Source of the DNA: Candidatus Accumulibacter propinquus
Lineage (GTDB): Bacteria > Pseudomonadota > Gammaproteobacteria > Burkholderiales > Rhodocyclaceae
Reading direction: 5' to 3'
DNA length: 64,000 nucleotides
NCBI GenBank assembly: GCA_016714935.1
Contig: JADKBU010000021.1
Location: 1 to 64,000 of the forward strand
Shown: positions 43,946 through 53,707 of the stretch, one piece after another
Layout: each line of letters starts with the position of its first letter
Numbering within the stretch: position 1 is the first letter of the stretch
Program-made: the position numbers and the translations under genes
Notes under the pieces: generated by a model
The model's input: only the letters and a program-made list of their open reading frames with translations
Database searches by the model: none
Told to the model about the DNA's origin: nothing

Positions 43946-46246
43946 TCAACGGCCCAGCAGATGCTGCAGCGCGACCCAGGCCTGCCCGACCGACAGCCCG
44001 CCATCGTTGGGGGGGACCTGCCGCGCCTCGATGATCTGCACCCCTTGCGCGCCGAGACGAGCGCGCAGACCACGCACCAGCACCTGGTTGAGGAAACACC
44101 CACCGCTGCCGACGACTGCCCTGGTGCCGGGAGCAAGTACGCGTACCCAGTCGGTAATGGCAGCCACCACCGTGGCATGAAACAGCGCCGCGCCGCGTTC
44201 GGCGTTTTTCTCATCGGCGAGGACCGCCAGCAGCGGCAGCAGATCAAGGCGGCCCTGGTCGATACGCCAGCCCTGGTCGAGTGGCAGGATATCGCCGTAG
44301 CGCTGTGCCAACCCTTCCATCAGCATCGCCGCCTGTCCTTCGTAAGCCATCACCGCCTTGATCCCGAGCAGGCCGGCAGCCGCATCGAACATCCTCCCCA
44401 TGCTCGACGTCGGTGGGCAATGGATATCGGCTGACAGCATCTGCGTCACCGCCGACGCCGCCGCCTGACTCGCAAAACGTTCGCTGATCTCGCTCGTCCG
44501 GCCGATTCGGTGCAAAGCTGCCGCCGCCATCCGCCAGGGTTCGTTGGCTGCGCGATCGCCGCCCGGCAGGGTGAGTGGCACCAGGTGTCCAAGACGCTCG
44601 AAGCGTGCGCCATCGACGCTCAACAACTCGCCACCCCAGGCCGCGCCATCGCTGCCGGTCCCCACGCCATCAAGCGACAAGGCCAGCGTGCTGCCTTGCA
44701 TCCCGTGTTCGGCGAGTACCGCCGCGGCGTGCGCGTGGTGGTGCTGCACACCCAGCAAGGGCAGTCGTCGTTGCTGGGCAAACTCGGCAGCGAAACGTGT
44801 CGAGTAGAAATCCGGGTGCAGGTCGTGCGCCACGATCGTCGGCTCGACGCCAAGCAGCTTAACCATTTGCGCCACCGTCTCATCCAGGAAATCGCAAACG
44901 GCAGCGTTGTCGAGATCACCGATGTGCTGCGAAACGAAAGCCTCATCACCACGTGTGACGCAGACGGTATTCTTGAACCAACCGCCGACGGCCAGTACCG
45001 AAGGGCCGGAGAGCGGCAACTTGATCGCCCGTGGCGTGTAGCCGCGGGCGCGACGGATGAACTGCAGGCCGCCGGTGGTAATGCGTGCCACACTGTCGTC
45101 ACAACGGGTCACGATGTCACGGTCGTGCATCAGAAAGGCGTCGGCGAGACCGTACAGACGCAGTAACGCCTCACTGTTGCCGATCACCAGGGGTTCGCCA
45201 CCAGGGTTGGCGCTGGTCATTACCAGCACCAGATCCTGTGCTCTTTCCAGCCAGCCGACGCCCGCCGGGCGCTTCGCGGCTTCGTGGAAGAGCAGGAACT
45301 GCAGCGGCGTATACGGCAGCATGACGCCAAGCCACGCCAGCCCGGGAGCCACTCCGGGTAACGCTTCGTCGCACTGGCTGCGCTTCCTGAGCAGGATCGC
45401 CGGACGCGTCGGCAAGGTCAACAATCCCGGTTCGCCGATGCCCATCTGGACAAACGGGGCGGCCGATGGCGCGTTGGCGACCATGACGACAAAGGGCTTT
45501 TCGTCACGCTGCTTGCGCTCACGCAGCCGCGCGACGGCGACCGCATTGCGGGCGTCACACGCCAGGTGGAATCCGCCGAGTCCCTTGATGGCGACAATTT
45601 TGCCCGCGCGCAGCAGGTCAACCGCGCCGGCGACTGCGTCCTCGGGCAGCCGATGACCTTCCCCATCGAGCAGGAACAGTTGCGGCCCGCACTTGGGGCA
45701 ACAGTTGGCCTCGGCATGGAAACGCCGGTCGTCAGGTCGTCGATACTCACCCTGACAACGGGGACACATCGGAAAGGTCCGCAGGCTGGTGCGTACCCGG
45801 TCATAGGGCAAGCCACGGCTGATCGTGTAGCGTGGTCCGCAATTGGTGCAATTGGTGAACGCGTAACGCCAGCGACGGCTGCCAGGGTCGAACATCTCCA
45901 TCAGACAGTCGCGGCACACCGTGGTGTCGTGTCCGATCATCGTCGCTGCCCGTCCACTACGGCTATCGATGATCACGAAACCCTGTCCGTTATGCGCTGT
46001 GGCAACGTCGCGGGCGATCACCGAATTCACGCGTGCCAACGGCGGCGCGTCCTGCTCCAGGCGTGCGATGAGATGCCTGACCTGCGCCGCTGCGCCGTGG
46101 ACCTCGATTTCGACACCGCGCGAGTCATTGCGCACCCAGCCGGCAAGACCAAGTTCCCGAGCCAGCCGCCACACGAAGGGACGAAAGCCGACACCCTGCA
46201 CCACTCCGCTGACGCGGATGTTCTGACAGATCATACGCTCGGACAT
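43946..46246 (-). CDS. hypF: Carbamoyltransferase HypF
   Basis: 766 aa. Acylphosphatase domain (residues 1-95; GVVQGVGFRPFVWRLA), two zinc fingers (CRDCLMEM to CTNCG; CPRCQGEY to CPKCG), a YrdC-like domain (about 200-390; KGLGGFHLACDA) and the Kae1-like carbamoyltransferase domain (VQHHHAHAAAVLAEHG; LDGVGTGSDG; GSGGCFLNQVL). It makes the carbamoyl group for HypE. The ATG at 46246 is one base after the hypB end. Confidence 0.95.
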   Translation of the reverse strand: MSERMICQNIRVSGVVQGVGFRPFVWRLARELGLAGWVRNDSRGVEIEVHGAAAQVRHLIARLEQDAPPLARVNSVIARDVATAHNGQGFVIIDSRSGRAATMIGHDTTVCRDCLMEMFDPGSRRWRYAFTNCTNCGPRYTISRGLPYDRVRTSLRTFPMCPRCQGEYRRPDDRRFHAEANCCPKCGPQLFLLDGEGHRLPEDAVAGAVDLLRAGKIVAIKGLGGFHLACDARNAVAVARLRERKQRDEKPFVVMVANAPSAAPFVQMGIGEPGLLTLPTRPAILLRKRSQCDEALPGVAPGLAWLGVMLPYTPLQFLLFHEAAKRPAGVGWLERAQDLVLVMTSANPGGEPLVIGNSEALLRLYGLADAFLMHDRDIVTRCDDSVARITTGGLQFIRRARGYTPRAIKLPLSGPSVLAVGGWFKNTVCVTRGDEAFVSQHIGDLDNAAVCDFLDETVAQMVKLLGVEPTIVAHDLHPDFYSTRFAAEFAQQRRLPLLGVQHHHAHAAAVLAEHGMQGSTLALSLDGVGTGSDGAAWGGELLSVDGARFERLGHLVPLTLPGGDRAANEPWRMAAAALHRIGRTSEISERFASQAAASAVTQMLSADIHCPPTSSMGRMFDAAAGLLGIKAVMAYEGQAAMLMEGLAQRYGDILPLDQGWRIDQGRLDLLPLLAVLADEKNAERGAALFHATVVAAITDWVRVLAPGTRAVVGSGGCFLNQVLVRGLRARLGAQGVQIIEARQVPPNDGGLSVGQAWVALQHLLGR

Positions 46247-46247
46247 G

Positions 46248-47264
46248 TCAAGCTCCAGAGACCGCGGCAAGCTGCGCCTCAAGCTCGGCGATGCGTCGTC
46301 GCAGCGACGCCACCATTGCGGCCTTCTTCTCCTGACTCGCGGCGCAGCCTGCCCGCAGCCAGACCAACCACTGCTCGAAACCCTCGCCGGTAGTCGCCGA
46401 CAGCGGGATCACCTGCAGCGCCGGATTGACCTGCAGGGCATAGCGGATCGCCAGAGCACTGTCGAAAGACAGGTAGGGCAGGAGATCGACCTTGTTCAAC
46501 ACCATCAGCGAGGCGGCATGAAACATGCCGGGATACTTGAGCGGCTTGTCTTCCCCTTCGGTAACCGAAAGAATCACCACCTTGTGCGCTTCGCCCAGAT
46601 CAAAGGCGGCCGGACAAACGAGATTGCCGACATTCTCGATCAGCAGCAGCGAATCATCGGCCGGCGCAAGATCGTGCAGGGCGTGGCCAACCATATGCGC
46701 GTCGAGGTGACAGCCCTTGCCGGTATTGATCTGCACGGCAGCGACGCCGGTCGCACGGATACGCTCGGCGTCGCGGCTGGTCTGCTGATCTCCCTCGATG
46801 ACGACGATCGTGAGTTGCGTCTTCAGGGCCTCGATGGTGCGGCAAAGCAGACTGGTTTTTCCCGAGCCGGGACTGGACACCAGATTGAGCGCGAAGATCC
46901 CCCGCTCTTCGAGGCGACGCCGGTTTTCTGCCGCGTAGCCATCGTTCTTGGCCAGAATGTCGCGCTCGATCTGCACCATTCGCGACGGCGTCGTCGATTC
47001 CTGAATGGCCGACGGCACGTGCGCGTGCTCGGACCCATGGCCATGCGAATGCGTAGGCATATGGAACTGACGGCGACTGTCGGGGTGCTGATGGGCATCG
47101 ACAGCGTGGGCGCCTTGGGCAATTCCAGAAGCGCCCCCACTGCCCTCCCCCGACAGTTGCGGCATTTCGCGCACCGCGTCGACTGCCTGAGCATCCTCCG
47201 GCGCGGACACGGCCTTGCCGGCGACCCGGGTTTCCCCGGTGCCACAACCGCAGGTTGTACACAT
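46248..47264 (-). CDS. hypB: Nickel-inserting GTPase HypB
   Basis: 338 aa. The N-terminus MCTTCGCG is a high-affinity nickel motif. A histidine-rich stretch follows (HMPTHSHGHGSEHAHVP, about residues 67-83), then a SIMIBI GTPase domain with Walker A SSPGSGKTSLL, GDQQTSRDAERI, NKVDLLPY. It delivers nickel to the hydrogenase large subunit together with HypA. Confidence 0.94.
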   Translation of the reverse strand: MCTTCGCGTGETRVAGKAVSAPEDAQAVDAVREMPQLSGEGSGGASGIAQGAHAVDAHQHPDSRRQFHMPTHSHGHGSEHAHVPSAIQESTTPSRMVQIERDILAKNDGYAAENRRRLEERGIFALNLVSSPGSGKTSLLCRTIEALKTQLTIVVIEGDQQTSRDAERIRATGVAAVQINTGKGCHLDAHMVGHALHDLAPADDSLLLIENVGNLVCPAAFDLGEAHKVVILSVTEGEDKPLKYPGMFHAASLMVLNKVDLLPYLSFDSALAIRYALQVNPALQVIPLSATTGEGFEQWLVWLRAGCAASQEKKAAMVASLRRRIAELEAQLAAVSGA

Positions 47265-47281
47265 TGCTGTCTCCTGTATTG

Positions 47282-47623
47282 TTATTCGACTTCCAGTTCC
47301 TTCACCCGCATCTCGGTACCACCGGTTGCCTGAACCGGGTGGCCACCACAGGCTGGACAGGGGTCGTACAGAGCCGCGAGCGGCACCGTCATATTGCAAT
47401 TAAAGCATAAACCCTGTCCGGCCACCTCGACTACGTTCAGGACGGCGCCTTCGGCCAGCGTACCGCGGCTGACGGCATCGAAACAGAAACGCATGGCTTC
47501 GGCTTCGACCATCGACAGTTCGCCGATTTCGAGGAGCACCGACCTGACGCGCCGAAAGCGCTGCGCGCGCGCCGCTTCCTCGACGATCTGCAGAACCCCC
47601 ATGGCCAGCGACATTTCATGCAT
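47282..47623 (-). CDS. hypA: Nickel metallochaperone HypA
   Basis: 113 aa. Begins MHEMSLAMG with the Ni-binding His2. The zinc site is C-x2-C...C-x2-C (CFNC, CPAC). It is the first gene of hypABFCDE, and is divergent from ccmA with an FNR-type box between. Confidence 0.94.
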   Translation of the reverse strand: MHEMSLAMGVLQIVEEAARAQRFRRVRSVLLEIGELSMVEAEAMRFCFDAVSRGTLAEGAVLNVVEVAGQGLCFNCNMTVPLAALYDPCPACGGHPVQATGGTEMRVKELEVE

Positions 47624-47748
47624 TCGTGATCTTCACCTCTTCCGGCGCGCAAGGGTCGAGCGACACAGGCAGAGGATCTTCGTCCTGCCCGCCGGCGAGT
47701 CGAGCCAGAGAATCTTTACGCAGCATACTAAAAGCCTTTGAATCGATT

Positions 47749-47762
47749 TTGATTTCCATCAA
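47749..47762. promoter_or_regulatory. FNR-type box before ccmA
   Basis: TTGAT-TTCC-ATCAA is a perfect FNR/Anr/Dnr dyad. With a -10-like CACAAT at 47785-47790 the transcript towards ccmA would start near 47797, placing the box at -41.5 (class II). On the other strand a TAGTAT at 47730-47725 faces hypA but with a spacing nearer -37. Confidence 0.8.
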
Positions 47763-47832
47763 TCCGGGGCTAAACTCCCGCCTTCACAATATCTCCTCGC
47801 CGTCCTCGGCCATTTCCGGACTCTCTCTCGGC

Positions 47833-48474
47833 ATGCTTGAAGCTTCAAATCTGGAATGCGTACGCGGCGAGCGGCGCCTGTTCGCCGGCGTCAGCTTTCG
47901 CCTGGAGGGCGGTGAGATGCTCTCCCTGCAGGGCAGGAACGGCTCCGGGAAAACCAGTCTTCTGCGCATGCTGTGCGGGCTGACGCCCCCGGTCAGTGGC
48001 GAAATACGCTGGCGCGGCAAGCCGATCGGCAAGCTTGGCGAGGAGTTCCGCAGCGAACTGTTCTACCTCGGCCACCACAACGCCATCAAGGAGGACTTGA
48101 CGCCACTCGAGAATGTCGTCGCGTCGACCACCCTGGCCCAGGAAGCCCTCGATGAGAATGCGGCGCTCGACGCCCTGGAGCGGGTCGGACTCCGTGGCCG
48201 TGAGGACCTGGCGTGCCGCTATCTGTCGCAGGGGCAGAAGCGCCGCACCGCACTGGCGCGGCTGGTGCATGAAAGGCGTGCCCTGTGGGTGCTTGATGAA
48301 CCCTATGTCGCGCTCGACGCGGCGGCTGTCGAACTGGTCGCCGGCCTGGTCGGCGCGCACCTGCAGCGCGGCGGACTGGCTGTCCTGACCACCCATCAGG
48401 CGGTGGCGGTGGCGGCCGGAGGCGTGCGTGAACTCTGGCTGGGCACCGATGATGCAGCGCACAACCGACCCTAG
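47833..48474 (+). CDS. ccmA: Heme exporter ATP-binding protein CcmA
   Basis: 213 aa. Walker A GRNGSGKTSLLR, the CcmA-specific YLGHHNAIKEDLTPLENV, signature LSQGQKRRTALARL and Walker B LWVLDEPYVALD. With CcmB it energises release of holo-CcmE. The ATG at 47833 fits the family N-terminus (MLEASNLECVRGER). First gene of a complete ccmABCDEFGHI operon. Confidence 0.94.
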   Translation: MLEASNLECVRGERRLFAGVSFRLEGGEMLSLQGRNGSGKTSLLRMLCGLTPPVSGEIRWRGKPIGKLGEEFRSELFYLGHHNAIKEDLTPLENVVASTTLAQEALDENAALDALERVGLRGREDLACRYLSQGQKRRTALARLVHERRALWVLDEPYVALDAAAVELVAGLVGAHLQRGGLAVLTTHQAVAVAAGGVRELWLGTDDAAHNRP

Positions 48475-48477
48475 TTG

Positions 48478-49146
48478 ATGCTAAAATTGATCCGTGCGGT
48501 CATCAGTCGCGACCTGCGACTGGCGATGAGACGACAGGCCGACATCGTTGCCGCGATGTTCTTTTTCATCATCGTCGTCAGCCTTTTCCCACTCGGCGTC
48601 GGTCCGGAACCGGACCAGTTGCGCAAGCTGGCGCCCGGTGTGTTGTGGGTTGCCGCGCTGCTGGCGACGATGCTTTCGCTGCCGCGGCTGTTTGCCGACG
48701 ACCACCGCGACGGCTCGCTGGAACAACTGGCGCTGGCACCGCAACCGCTCGGCCTGATCGTCATCGGCAAGATCGTGGCGCACTGGCTGGTCGCCGGTCT
48801 GCCGCTGGTGGTACTGGCACCGGTACTGGGGATCCAGTTCGACCTGGCCGGGGATGCGCTGGCAGTGCTGACCCTGTCCCTGCTGATCGGCACACCAGCC
48901 CTGTCGGGCATTGGCGCGATCGGTGCGGCGCTGACCCTCGGCGTACGCGGCGGCGGCGTGCTGCTGTCGCTGCTGGTTCTGCCGCTGTACATCCCGGTGC
49001 TGATTTTCGGCGCCGGTGCGGTCGACGCGACGGTGACCGGACTCGGCGCGCAGGCCCATCTGTCGCTGCTCGGCGCGCTGGCGCTGGGCGGCGTGTTTTT
49101 TGCGCCGTGGCCCACTGCCGCGGCCCTGAGAATTGCCCTGGAATAG
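48478..49146 (+). CDS. ccmB: Heme exporter permease CcmB
   Basis: 222 aa, six membrane segments. FFFIIVVSLFPLGVGPEP and LPRLFADDHRDGSLEQL are CcmB marks. The ATG at 48478 is preferred over the TTG just before. Confidence 0.93.
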   Translation: MLKLIRAVISRDLRLAMRRQADIVAAMFFFIIVVSLFPLGVGPEPDQLRKLAPGVLWVAALLATMLSLPRLFADDHRDGSLEQLALAPQPLGLIVIGKIVAHWLVAGLPLVVLAPVLGIQFDLAGDALAVLTLSLLIGTPALSGIGAIGAALTLGVRGGGVLLSLLVLPLYIPVLIFGAGAVDATVTGLGAQAHLSLLGALALGGVFFAPWPTAAALRIALE

Positions 49147-49896
49147 ATGAGCAACCGCCTAATCAACTGGTTCAGGTACGCCAGTCCGCAGACCTTCTAC
49201 CCGCTCGCGGGCAAACTGATACCCTGGTTCTGGACCCTGGCAGCAATCTTCGGCGTCGCCGGGCTGACGGTAGGTTTCCTGCTGGCACCGATCGACGAGC
49301 AGCAGGGGGAAGGTTATCGGATCATCTTTCTGCATGTCCCGGCATCGTGGATGTCGATGTTCATTTACCTGGTAATGGCTTTCTGGGCCGCTACCGGGCT
49401 GGCTTTCAATACTCGCCTGTCAGGCATGATGGCCTCGGCGCTGGCACCCACCGGTGCGCTTTTCGCTTTCCTCTCCTTATGGACCGGCGCGCTGTGGGGC
49501 AAACCGATGTGGGGTACCTGGTGGGTGTGGGATGCGCGCCTGACATCGGAATTGATCCTGCTCTTCCTCTACATCGGCTTCATCGCCCTGCAGGCGGCGA
49601 TCGACGATCCTCGCCGGGCCGACAAGGCGGGCGCGATCCTCGCGCTGGTCGGGGTGGTGAACATTCCGATCATCTATTTTTCGGTGAAGTGGTGGAACAC
49701 CCTGCACCAGGGGGCGTCGGTCAGCCTGACCCGAGCGCCGAGCATGGCGACGATGATGCTCTGGGGGATGCTGCTATGCACCCTGGCGTGCTGGATGTAC
49801 AGCATTGCCGTCGCCCTGATGCGCGTGCGCATGATCATGCTCGAACGTGAGCGGCACACCGACTGGGTACACGCCCTGCTCATCGACCCGGAGTAA
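49147..49896 (+). CDS. ccmC: Heme handling protein CcmC
   Basis: 249 aa, six membrane segments. The tryptophan-rich heme motif is WGTWWVWDARLTSELILL; conserved histidines are in LHVPASWM and NTLHQGASV. It loads heme onto CcmE. It starts immediately after ccmB. Confidence 0.94.
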   Translation: MSNRLINWFRYASPQTFYPLAGKLIPWFWTLAAIFGVAGLTVGFLLAPIDEQQGEGYRIIFLHVPASWMSMFIYLVMAFWAATGLAFNTRLSGMMASALAPTGALFAFLSLWTGALWGKPMWGTWWVWDARLTSELILLFLYIGFIALQAAIDDPRRADKAGAILALVGVVNIPIIYFSVKWWNTLHQGASVSLTRAPSMATMMLWGMLLCTLACWMYSIAVALMRVRMIMLERERHTDWVHALLIDPE

Positions 49897-49900
49897 ACGC

Positions 49901-50137
49901 ATGCACTGGAACAGCCTCGCCGAGTTTCTGGCCATGGGCCGCCACGGCCTCTACGTCTGGGGCTCGGTCATCGTGATGGCACTGCTGATGCTGGCGGAAC
50001 CGATGCTGCTGCGGCATGGTCGGAAGCAACTCATCGCCCGCCTCAGGCGACAGTACTCTGCCGAGATCTCGGACAGCAGGCGCTTTGCCAAGCGCGACAG
50101 CGACTTTCACGGAAATCCCGGCAGGAGCAGGAATTGA
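49901..50137 (+). CDS. ccmD: Heme exporter protein CcmD
   Basis: 78 aa. One membrane segment (GLYVWGSVIVMALLMLAEP) after the CcmD-typical FLAMGRHG, then a basic tail. It is slightly longer than usual. It stabilises the CcmABC-CcmE complex. Confidence 0.88.
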   Translation: MHWNSLAEFLAMGRHGLYVWGSVIVMALLMLAEPMLLRHGRKQLIARLRRQYSAEISDSRRFAKRDSDFHGNPGRSRN

Positions 50138-50613
50138 AACCTCGTCACAAACGCATCGCCTTGATCCTCGGCGGCCTGGCGATCCTCGGCATGGTTGCCA
50201 CGCTGGTGCTCAACGCCTTCCAGAGCAACCTGGTATTCTTCTTTTCGCCCACCCAGGTGGCCGCCGGCGAAGCCCCCAAGGGCAAGAGTTTCCGCATCGG
50301 CGGCATGGTCCGCGAAGGCTCGCTGCAACGCCAGCCCGACGGCATCAGCATGCGCTTCGTCGTCACCGACACCGATCAGGACATGCCCGTGGTCTATAAG
50401 GGAATCCTGCCGGACCTCTTCCGCGAGGGCAAAGGCGTCGTCGCGCAGGGCAGGATTGGCGACGACGGGGTGTTCGCCGCCACTGAAGTGCTCGCCAAAC
50501 ACGACGAGAACTACATGCCGCCGGAGGCTGCCAAAGCGGTCGGCGACGCGCACGAACGCGCCGCGGCAAACCGGGCGGCAGCCGAAGCGGCCACCAGAAC
50601 CATCAGACCGTAA
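50134..50613 (+). CDS. ccmE: Heme chaperone CcmE
   Basis: 159 aa. N-terminal anchor (RIALILGGLAILGMVATLVL) and a periplasmic OB fold. The heme-binding histidine is in LAKHDENYMPPE. A TTG start at 50134 overlaps the ccmD stop and gives the family start KPRHKR. Confidence 0.92.
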   Translation: MKPRHKRIALILGGLAILGMVATLVLNAFQSNLVFFFSPTQVAAGEAPKGKSFRIGGMVREGSLQRQPDGISMRFVVTDTDQDMPVVYKGILPDLFREGKGVVAQGRIGDDGVFAATEVLAKHDENYMPPEAAKAVGDAHERAAANRAAAEAATRTIRP

Positions 50614-50629
50614 CGCGGACAACACGACC

Positions 50630-52630
50630 ATGATCCCGGAACTCGGCAACTTCGCGCTCATCGTCGCGCTCATCGTCGCCCTGGTACAGGGTACCTTGCC
50701 GCTGCTCGGCGCCCACCGTGGCCGGCAGCCCTGGATGGCGCTCGCCCGTCCGGCGGCGGTGGCGCAGGCGCTGCTGCTGGCGGTGGCCTTCGCCTGCCTG
50801 ATCATGGCCTTCATCGACAATGACTTTTCGGTGCTTTATGTGGCGCAACATTCGAACACGCTGCTGCCGCTCGAATACCGCGTCGCTGCGGTCTGGGGCG
50901 GACACGAAGGCTCGCTGCTGCTGTGGGTAGTGATGCTGGCATTGTGGACGCTGGCGGTTGCCGTGCGCTCGAAGCAACTCCCCGTGCACATGGTCGCGCG
51001 CGTGCTTGGCGTGCTCGGACTGGTCAGCGCCGGCTTCCTGCTGTTCATCCTGGTGACCTCGAACCCCTTCGAGCGACTGCTGCCGGGCGCCGAAGAGGGG
51101 CGCGATCTGAACCCGCTGCTGCAGGATCCCGGGCTGATCATTCATCCGCCGATGTTGTACATGGGCTATGTCGGCTTCTCGGTAGCCTTTGCTTTCGCCA
51201 TCGCCGCGCTGCTCTCCGGACAGCTCGACGCCGCCTGGGCGCGCTGGTCGCGACCCTGGACCACCGCGGCATGGATCTTCCTGACCCTGGGCATCGCGCT
51301 CGGATCGTGGTGGGCCTATTATGAACTCGGCTGGGGCGGCTGGTGGTTCTGGGACCCGGTCGAAAATGCTTCGTTCATGCCCTGGCTGGTCGGCACGGCA
51401 CTGGTGCATTCGCTGGCGGTCACCGAAAAGCGCGGCAGTTTCAAGAACTGGACGGTGCTGCTGGCAATCTCGGCATTCTCTCTGTCGCTGCTCGGTACCT
51501 TCCTGGTCCGTTCCGGCGTGCTGACTTCGGTGCACGCCTTCGCCACCGATCCGCGGCGAGGGATCTTCATCCTCCTTTTCCTGGTCACGGTGATCGGCAG
51601 TTCTCTGGCCCTGTTTGCCTGGCGCGCGCCCAAGGTCGGTCTCGGCGGCCGTTTTGGCCTGCTCTCGCGCGAGTCCTTGCTGCTCACCAACAACGTGCTG
51701 CTGGTCGTCGCCTGCGCGTCGGTACTGCTGGGCACGCTCTATCCGCTGCTGATCGATGCCCTCGGCGCCGGCAAGCTGTCGGTAGGTCCGCCCTACTTCG
51801 ACGCCGTCTTCGTACCGCTGATGTTGCCGGCTGCTTTTCTGATCGGTGTGGCGCCTTTTGCACGCTGGAAGCACGCTACTGTCGGCGAACTCGCACGCAC
51901 GCTGCGCTGGGCATTTCTGGTCGCCGCCCTGGTAGGCATCGGCACCCCGTTCATTTATGGTCAGTGGAAACCACTGGTGGCGTTGAGCCTGTTGCTGGCG
52001 GCGTGGATCGTTCTCAGCGCGCTGCTCAATATCCTCGAACGCGTGCAATCAACGCGCGCCGGACAGTCGTTCATCACTGCGGCGCTGCGGCAACCGCGCA
52101 GTTTTTTCGGCATGCACCTGGCGCATGTGGGTATCGCCGTGTTCATCGTCGGGGTAACGATGGTCGGTGCGTATCAGGCCGAGAAGGACGTCCGGATGGA
52201 GGTCGGCGACACGGTCAGCGTCGGCAACTACACTTTCCGCTTCAACGGCGTACGGCCGCAGCAGGGACCCAACTACCGGGCCCTGCTCGGTGACATCGAC
52301 CTGATCAAGGACGGCCGGGTGCTGCGCAAGATGTTCCCGGAGAAGCGTTTCTACGTCGCTTCTGCGATGCCGATGACCGAAGCCGCGATCGATAGCGGCT
52401 TGCTGGGCGACGTCTACGTCTCGCTTGGAGAGCCGATCGACAAAGCCAGGCCGGATGCCGCGTGGGCAGTGCGCGTCTATCACAAGCCTTTCGTCGACTG
52501 GATCTGGGGCGGCTGCGTGTTGATGGCCTTCGGCGGGTTGCTGGCCATCAGCGACCGCCGCTACCGGATCAAGGCACGCGCCGGTTCACCCGCCTCATCT
52601 GCCGCAGCGTCGCTGGCGCAAAACGCCTGA
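50630..52630 (+). CDS. ccmF: Heme lyase subunit CcmF
   Basis: 666 aa with many membrane segments. WWD domain: WGGWWFWDPVENASFMPWL. Conserved histidine sites include HPPMLYMGYVG and HSLAVTEKRG. With CcmH it attaches heme to apocytochromes in the periplasm. The ATG at 50630 follows ccmE by 16 bases. Confidence 0.95.
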   Translation: MIPELGNFALIVALIVALVQGTLPLLGAHRGRQPWMALARPAAVAQALLLAVAFACLIMAFIDNDFSVLYVAQHSNTLLPLEYRVAAVWGGHEGSLLLWVVMLALWTLAVAVRSKQLPVHMVARVLGVLGLVSAGFLLFILVTSNPFERLLPGAEEGRDLNPLLQDPGLIIHPPMLYMGYVGFSVAFAFAIAALLSGQLDAAWARWSRPWTTAAWIFLTLGIALGSWWAYYELGWGGWWFWDPVENASFMPWLVGTALVHSLAVTEKRGSFKNWTVLLAISAFSLSLLGTFLVRSGVLTSVHAFATDPRRGIFILLFLVTVIGSSLALFAWRAPKVGLGGRFGLLSRESLLLTNNVLLVVACASVLLGTLYPLLIDALGAGKLSVGPPYFDAVFVPLMLPAAFLIGVAPFARWKHATVGELARTLRWAFLVAALVGIGTPFIYGQWKPLVALSLLLAAWIVLSALLNILERVQSTRAGQSFITAALRQPRSFFGMHLAHVGIAVFIVGVTMVGAYQAEKDVRMEVGDTVSVGNYTFRFNGVRPQQGPNYRALLGDIDLIKDGRVLRKMFPEKRFYVASAMPMTEAAIDSGLLGDVYVSLGEPIDKARPDAAWAVRVYHKPFVDWIWGGCVLMAFGGLLAISDRRYRIKARAGSPASSAAASLAQNA

Positions 52631-52640
52631 AGGACTGCCC

Positions 52641-53225
52641 ATGAACAGGTTTCTCTGGCCGTTGATCGGCTTCATCGTGCTGGTCGTACTGCTCGCCGTC
52701 GGGCTCAACCTCAACCCGCGCGATGTCCCTTCGCCGCTGGTCGGAAAACCCGCACCGAACTTCTCGCTGCCGCAACTCGCCGCACCGGAACAGAAGTTCT
52801 CGCCGCAGGACATGCTCGGCAAGGTCTGGCTGCTCAATGTCTGGGCATCGTGGTGTGTCTCGTGTCGACAGGAGCATCCGGTGCTGGTCGAACTGGCAAA
52901 AAAAGGCACGGTCCCCTTGGTCGGTCTCAACTACAAGGAGGTCCGCGGTGACGGCGGCATCGACCTCGACAAGGTCGCTCCCGGCAGCGAACAATCGATG
53001 GTCATCGAGCGTGCCAGCACCTGGCTGCGCACCCACGGCAACCCGTACACCCTGTCGGTGCTCGACATCGATGGCCGCGTCGGCATTGACTACGGCGTCT
53101 ATGGCGTACCCGAAACCTATGTCATCGACAAGGCAGGGATCATCCGCATGAAACATACCGGCCCGATCTCCCCTGACGTGTACTCGGGCAAGATCCTGCC
53201 GCTGGTGGCGGAGCTGTCGCGATGA
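52641..53225 (+). CDS. ccmG: Thiol:disulfide interchange protein CcmG (DsbE)
   Basis: 194 aa. N-terminal membrane anchor, then a thioredoxin fold with WASWCVSCRQEHPV active site and GVYGVPETYVIDKAG. It keeps the apocytochrome CxxCH cysteines reduced. It overlaps ccmH by four bases. Confidence 0.93.
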   Translation: MNRFLWPLIGFIVLVVLLAVGLNLNPRDVPSPLVGKPAPNFSLPQLAAPEQKFSPQDMLGKVWLLNVWASWCVSCRQEHPVLVELAKKGTVPLVGLNYKEVRGDGGIDLDKVAPGSEQSMVIERASTWLRTHGNPYTLSVLDIDGRVGIDYGVYGVPETYVIDKAGIIRMKHTGPISPDVYSGKILPLVAELSR

Positions 53226-53707
53226 AGCGCTTGCTGCTGGTCGTGCTGCTGGCGTTGGCGGGAACGGGCTGGCACAACCTCCACGCCGGAGAAGCCAGAC
53301 CGCTCGCCGCCGACGAGGCCACCGAACAACGCCTGATCGCCATTGCCTCCGAGCTGCGCTGCCTGGTCTGCCAGAACGAATCGCTCTCCGGGTCAAACGC
53401 CGAACTGGCCAACGATCTGCGTCGCGAGATCCGCGGCCTGATCAGGGACGGCAGGAGCGACGCTGAAATCATGGAGTTCATGGTCAGCCGCTACGGCGAC
53501 TTCGTGCGTTATCGGCCGCCGCTGAAGGGAAGCACACTGCTGCTGTGGTTCGGCCCGGGCCTGCTCTTCGTGACCGGCCTGACGTCGTTGGTGATCTACC
53601 TGCGCCGGCGCGACCGGGCGATCAGGAACACACCGCTGACGGCTGCCGAACAGCAGCGGGCCGAGGCGCTGCTGCAGGACCGCGATTCAGGCCAGGGACC
53701 GTCATGA
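53222..53707 (+). CDS. ccmH: Cytochrome c maturation protein CcmH
   Basis: 161 aa. Signal peptide, then the active motif LRCLVCQNESLSGSNAELANDLR and DFVRYRPP, then one membrane segment near the C-terminus. It reduces and presents apocytochrome to CcmF. It overlaps ccmI by four bases. Confidence 0.93.
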   Translation: MKRLLLVVLLALAGTGWHNLHAGEARPLAADEATEQRLIAIASELRCLVCQNESLSGSNAELANDLRREIRGLIRDGRSDAEIMEFMVSRYGDFVRYRPPLKGSTLLLWFGPGLLFVTGLTSLVIYLRRRDRAIRNTPLTAAEQQRAEALLQDRDSGQGPS

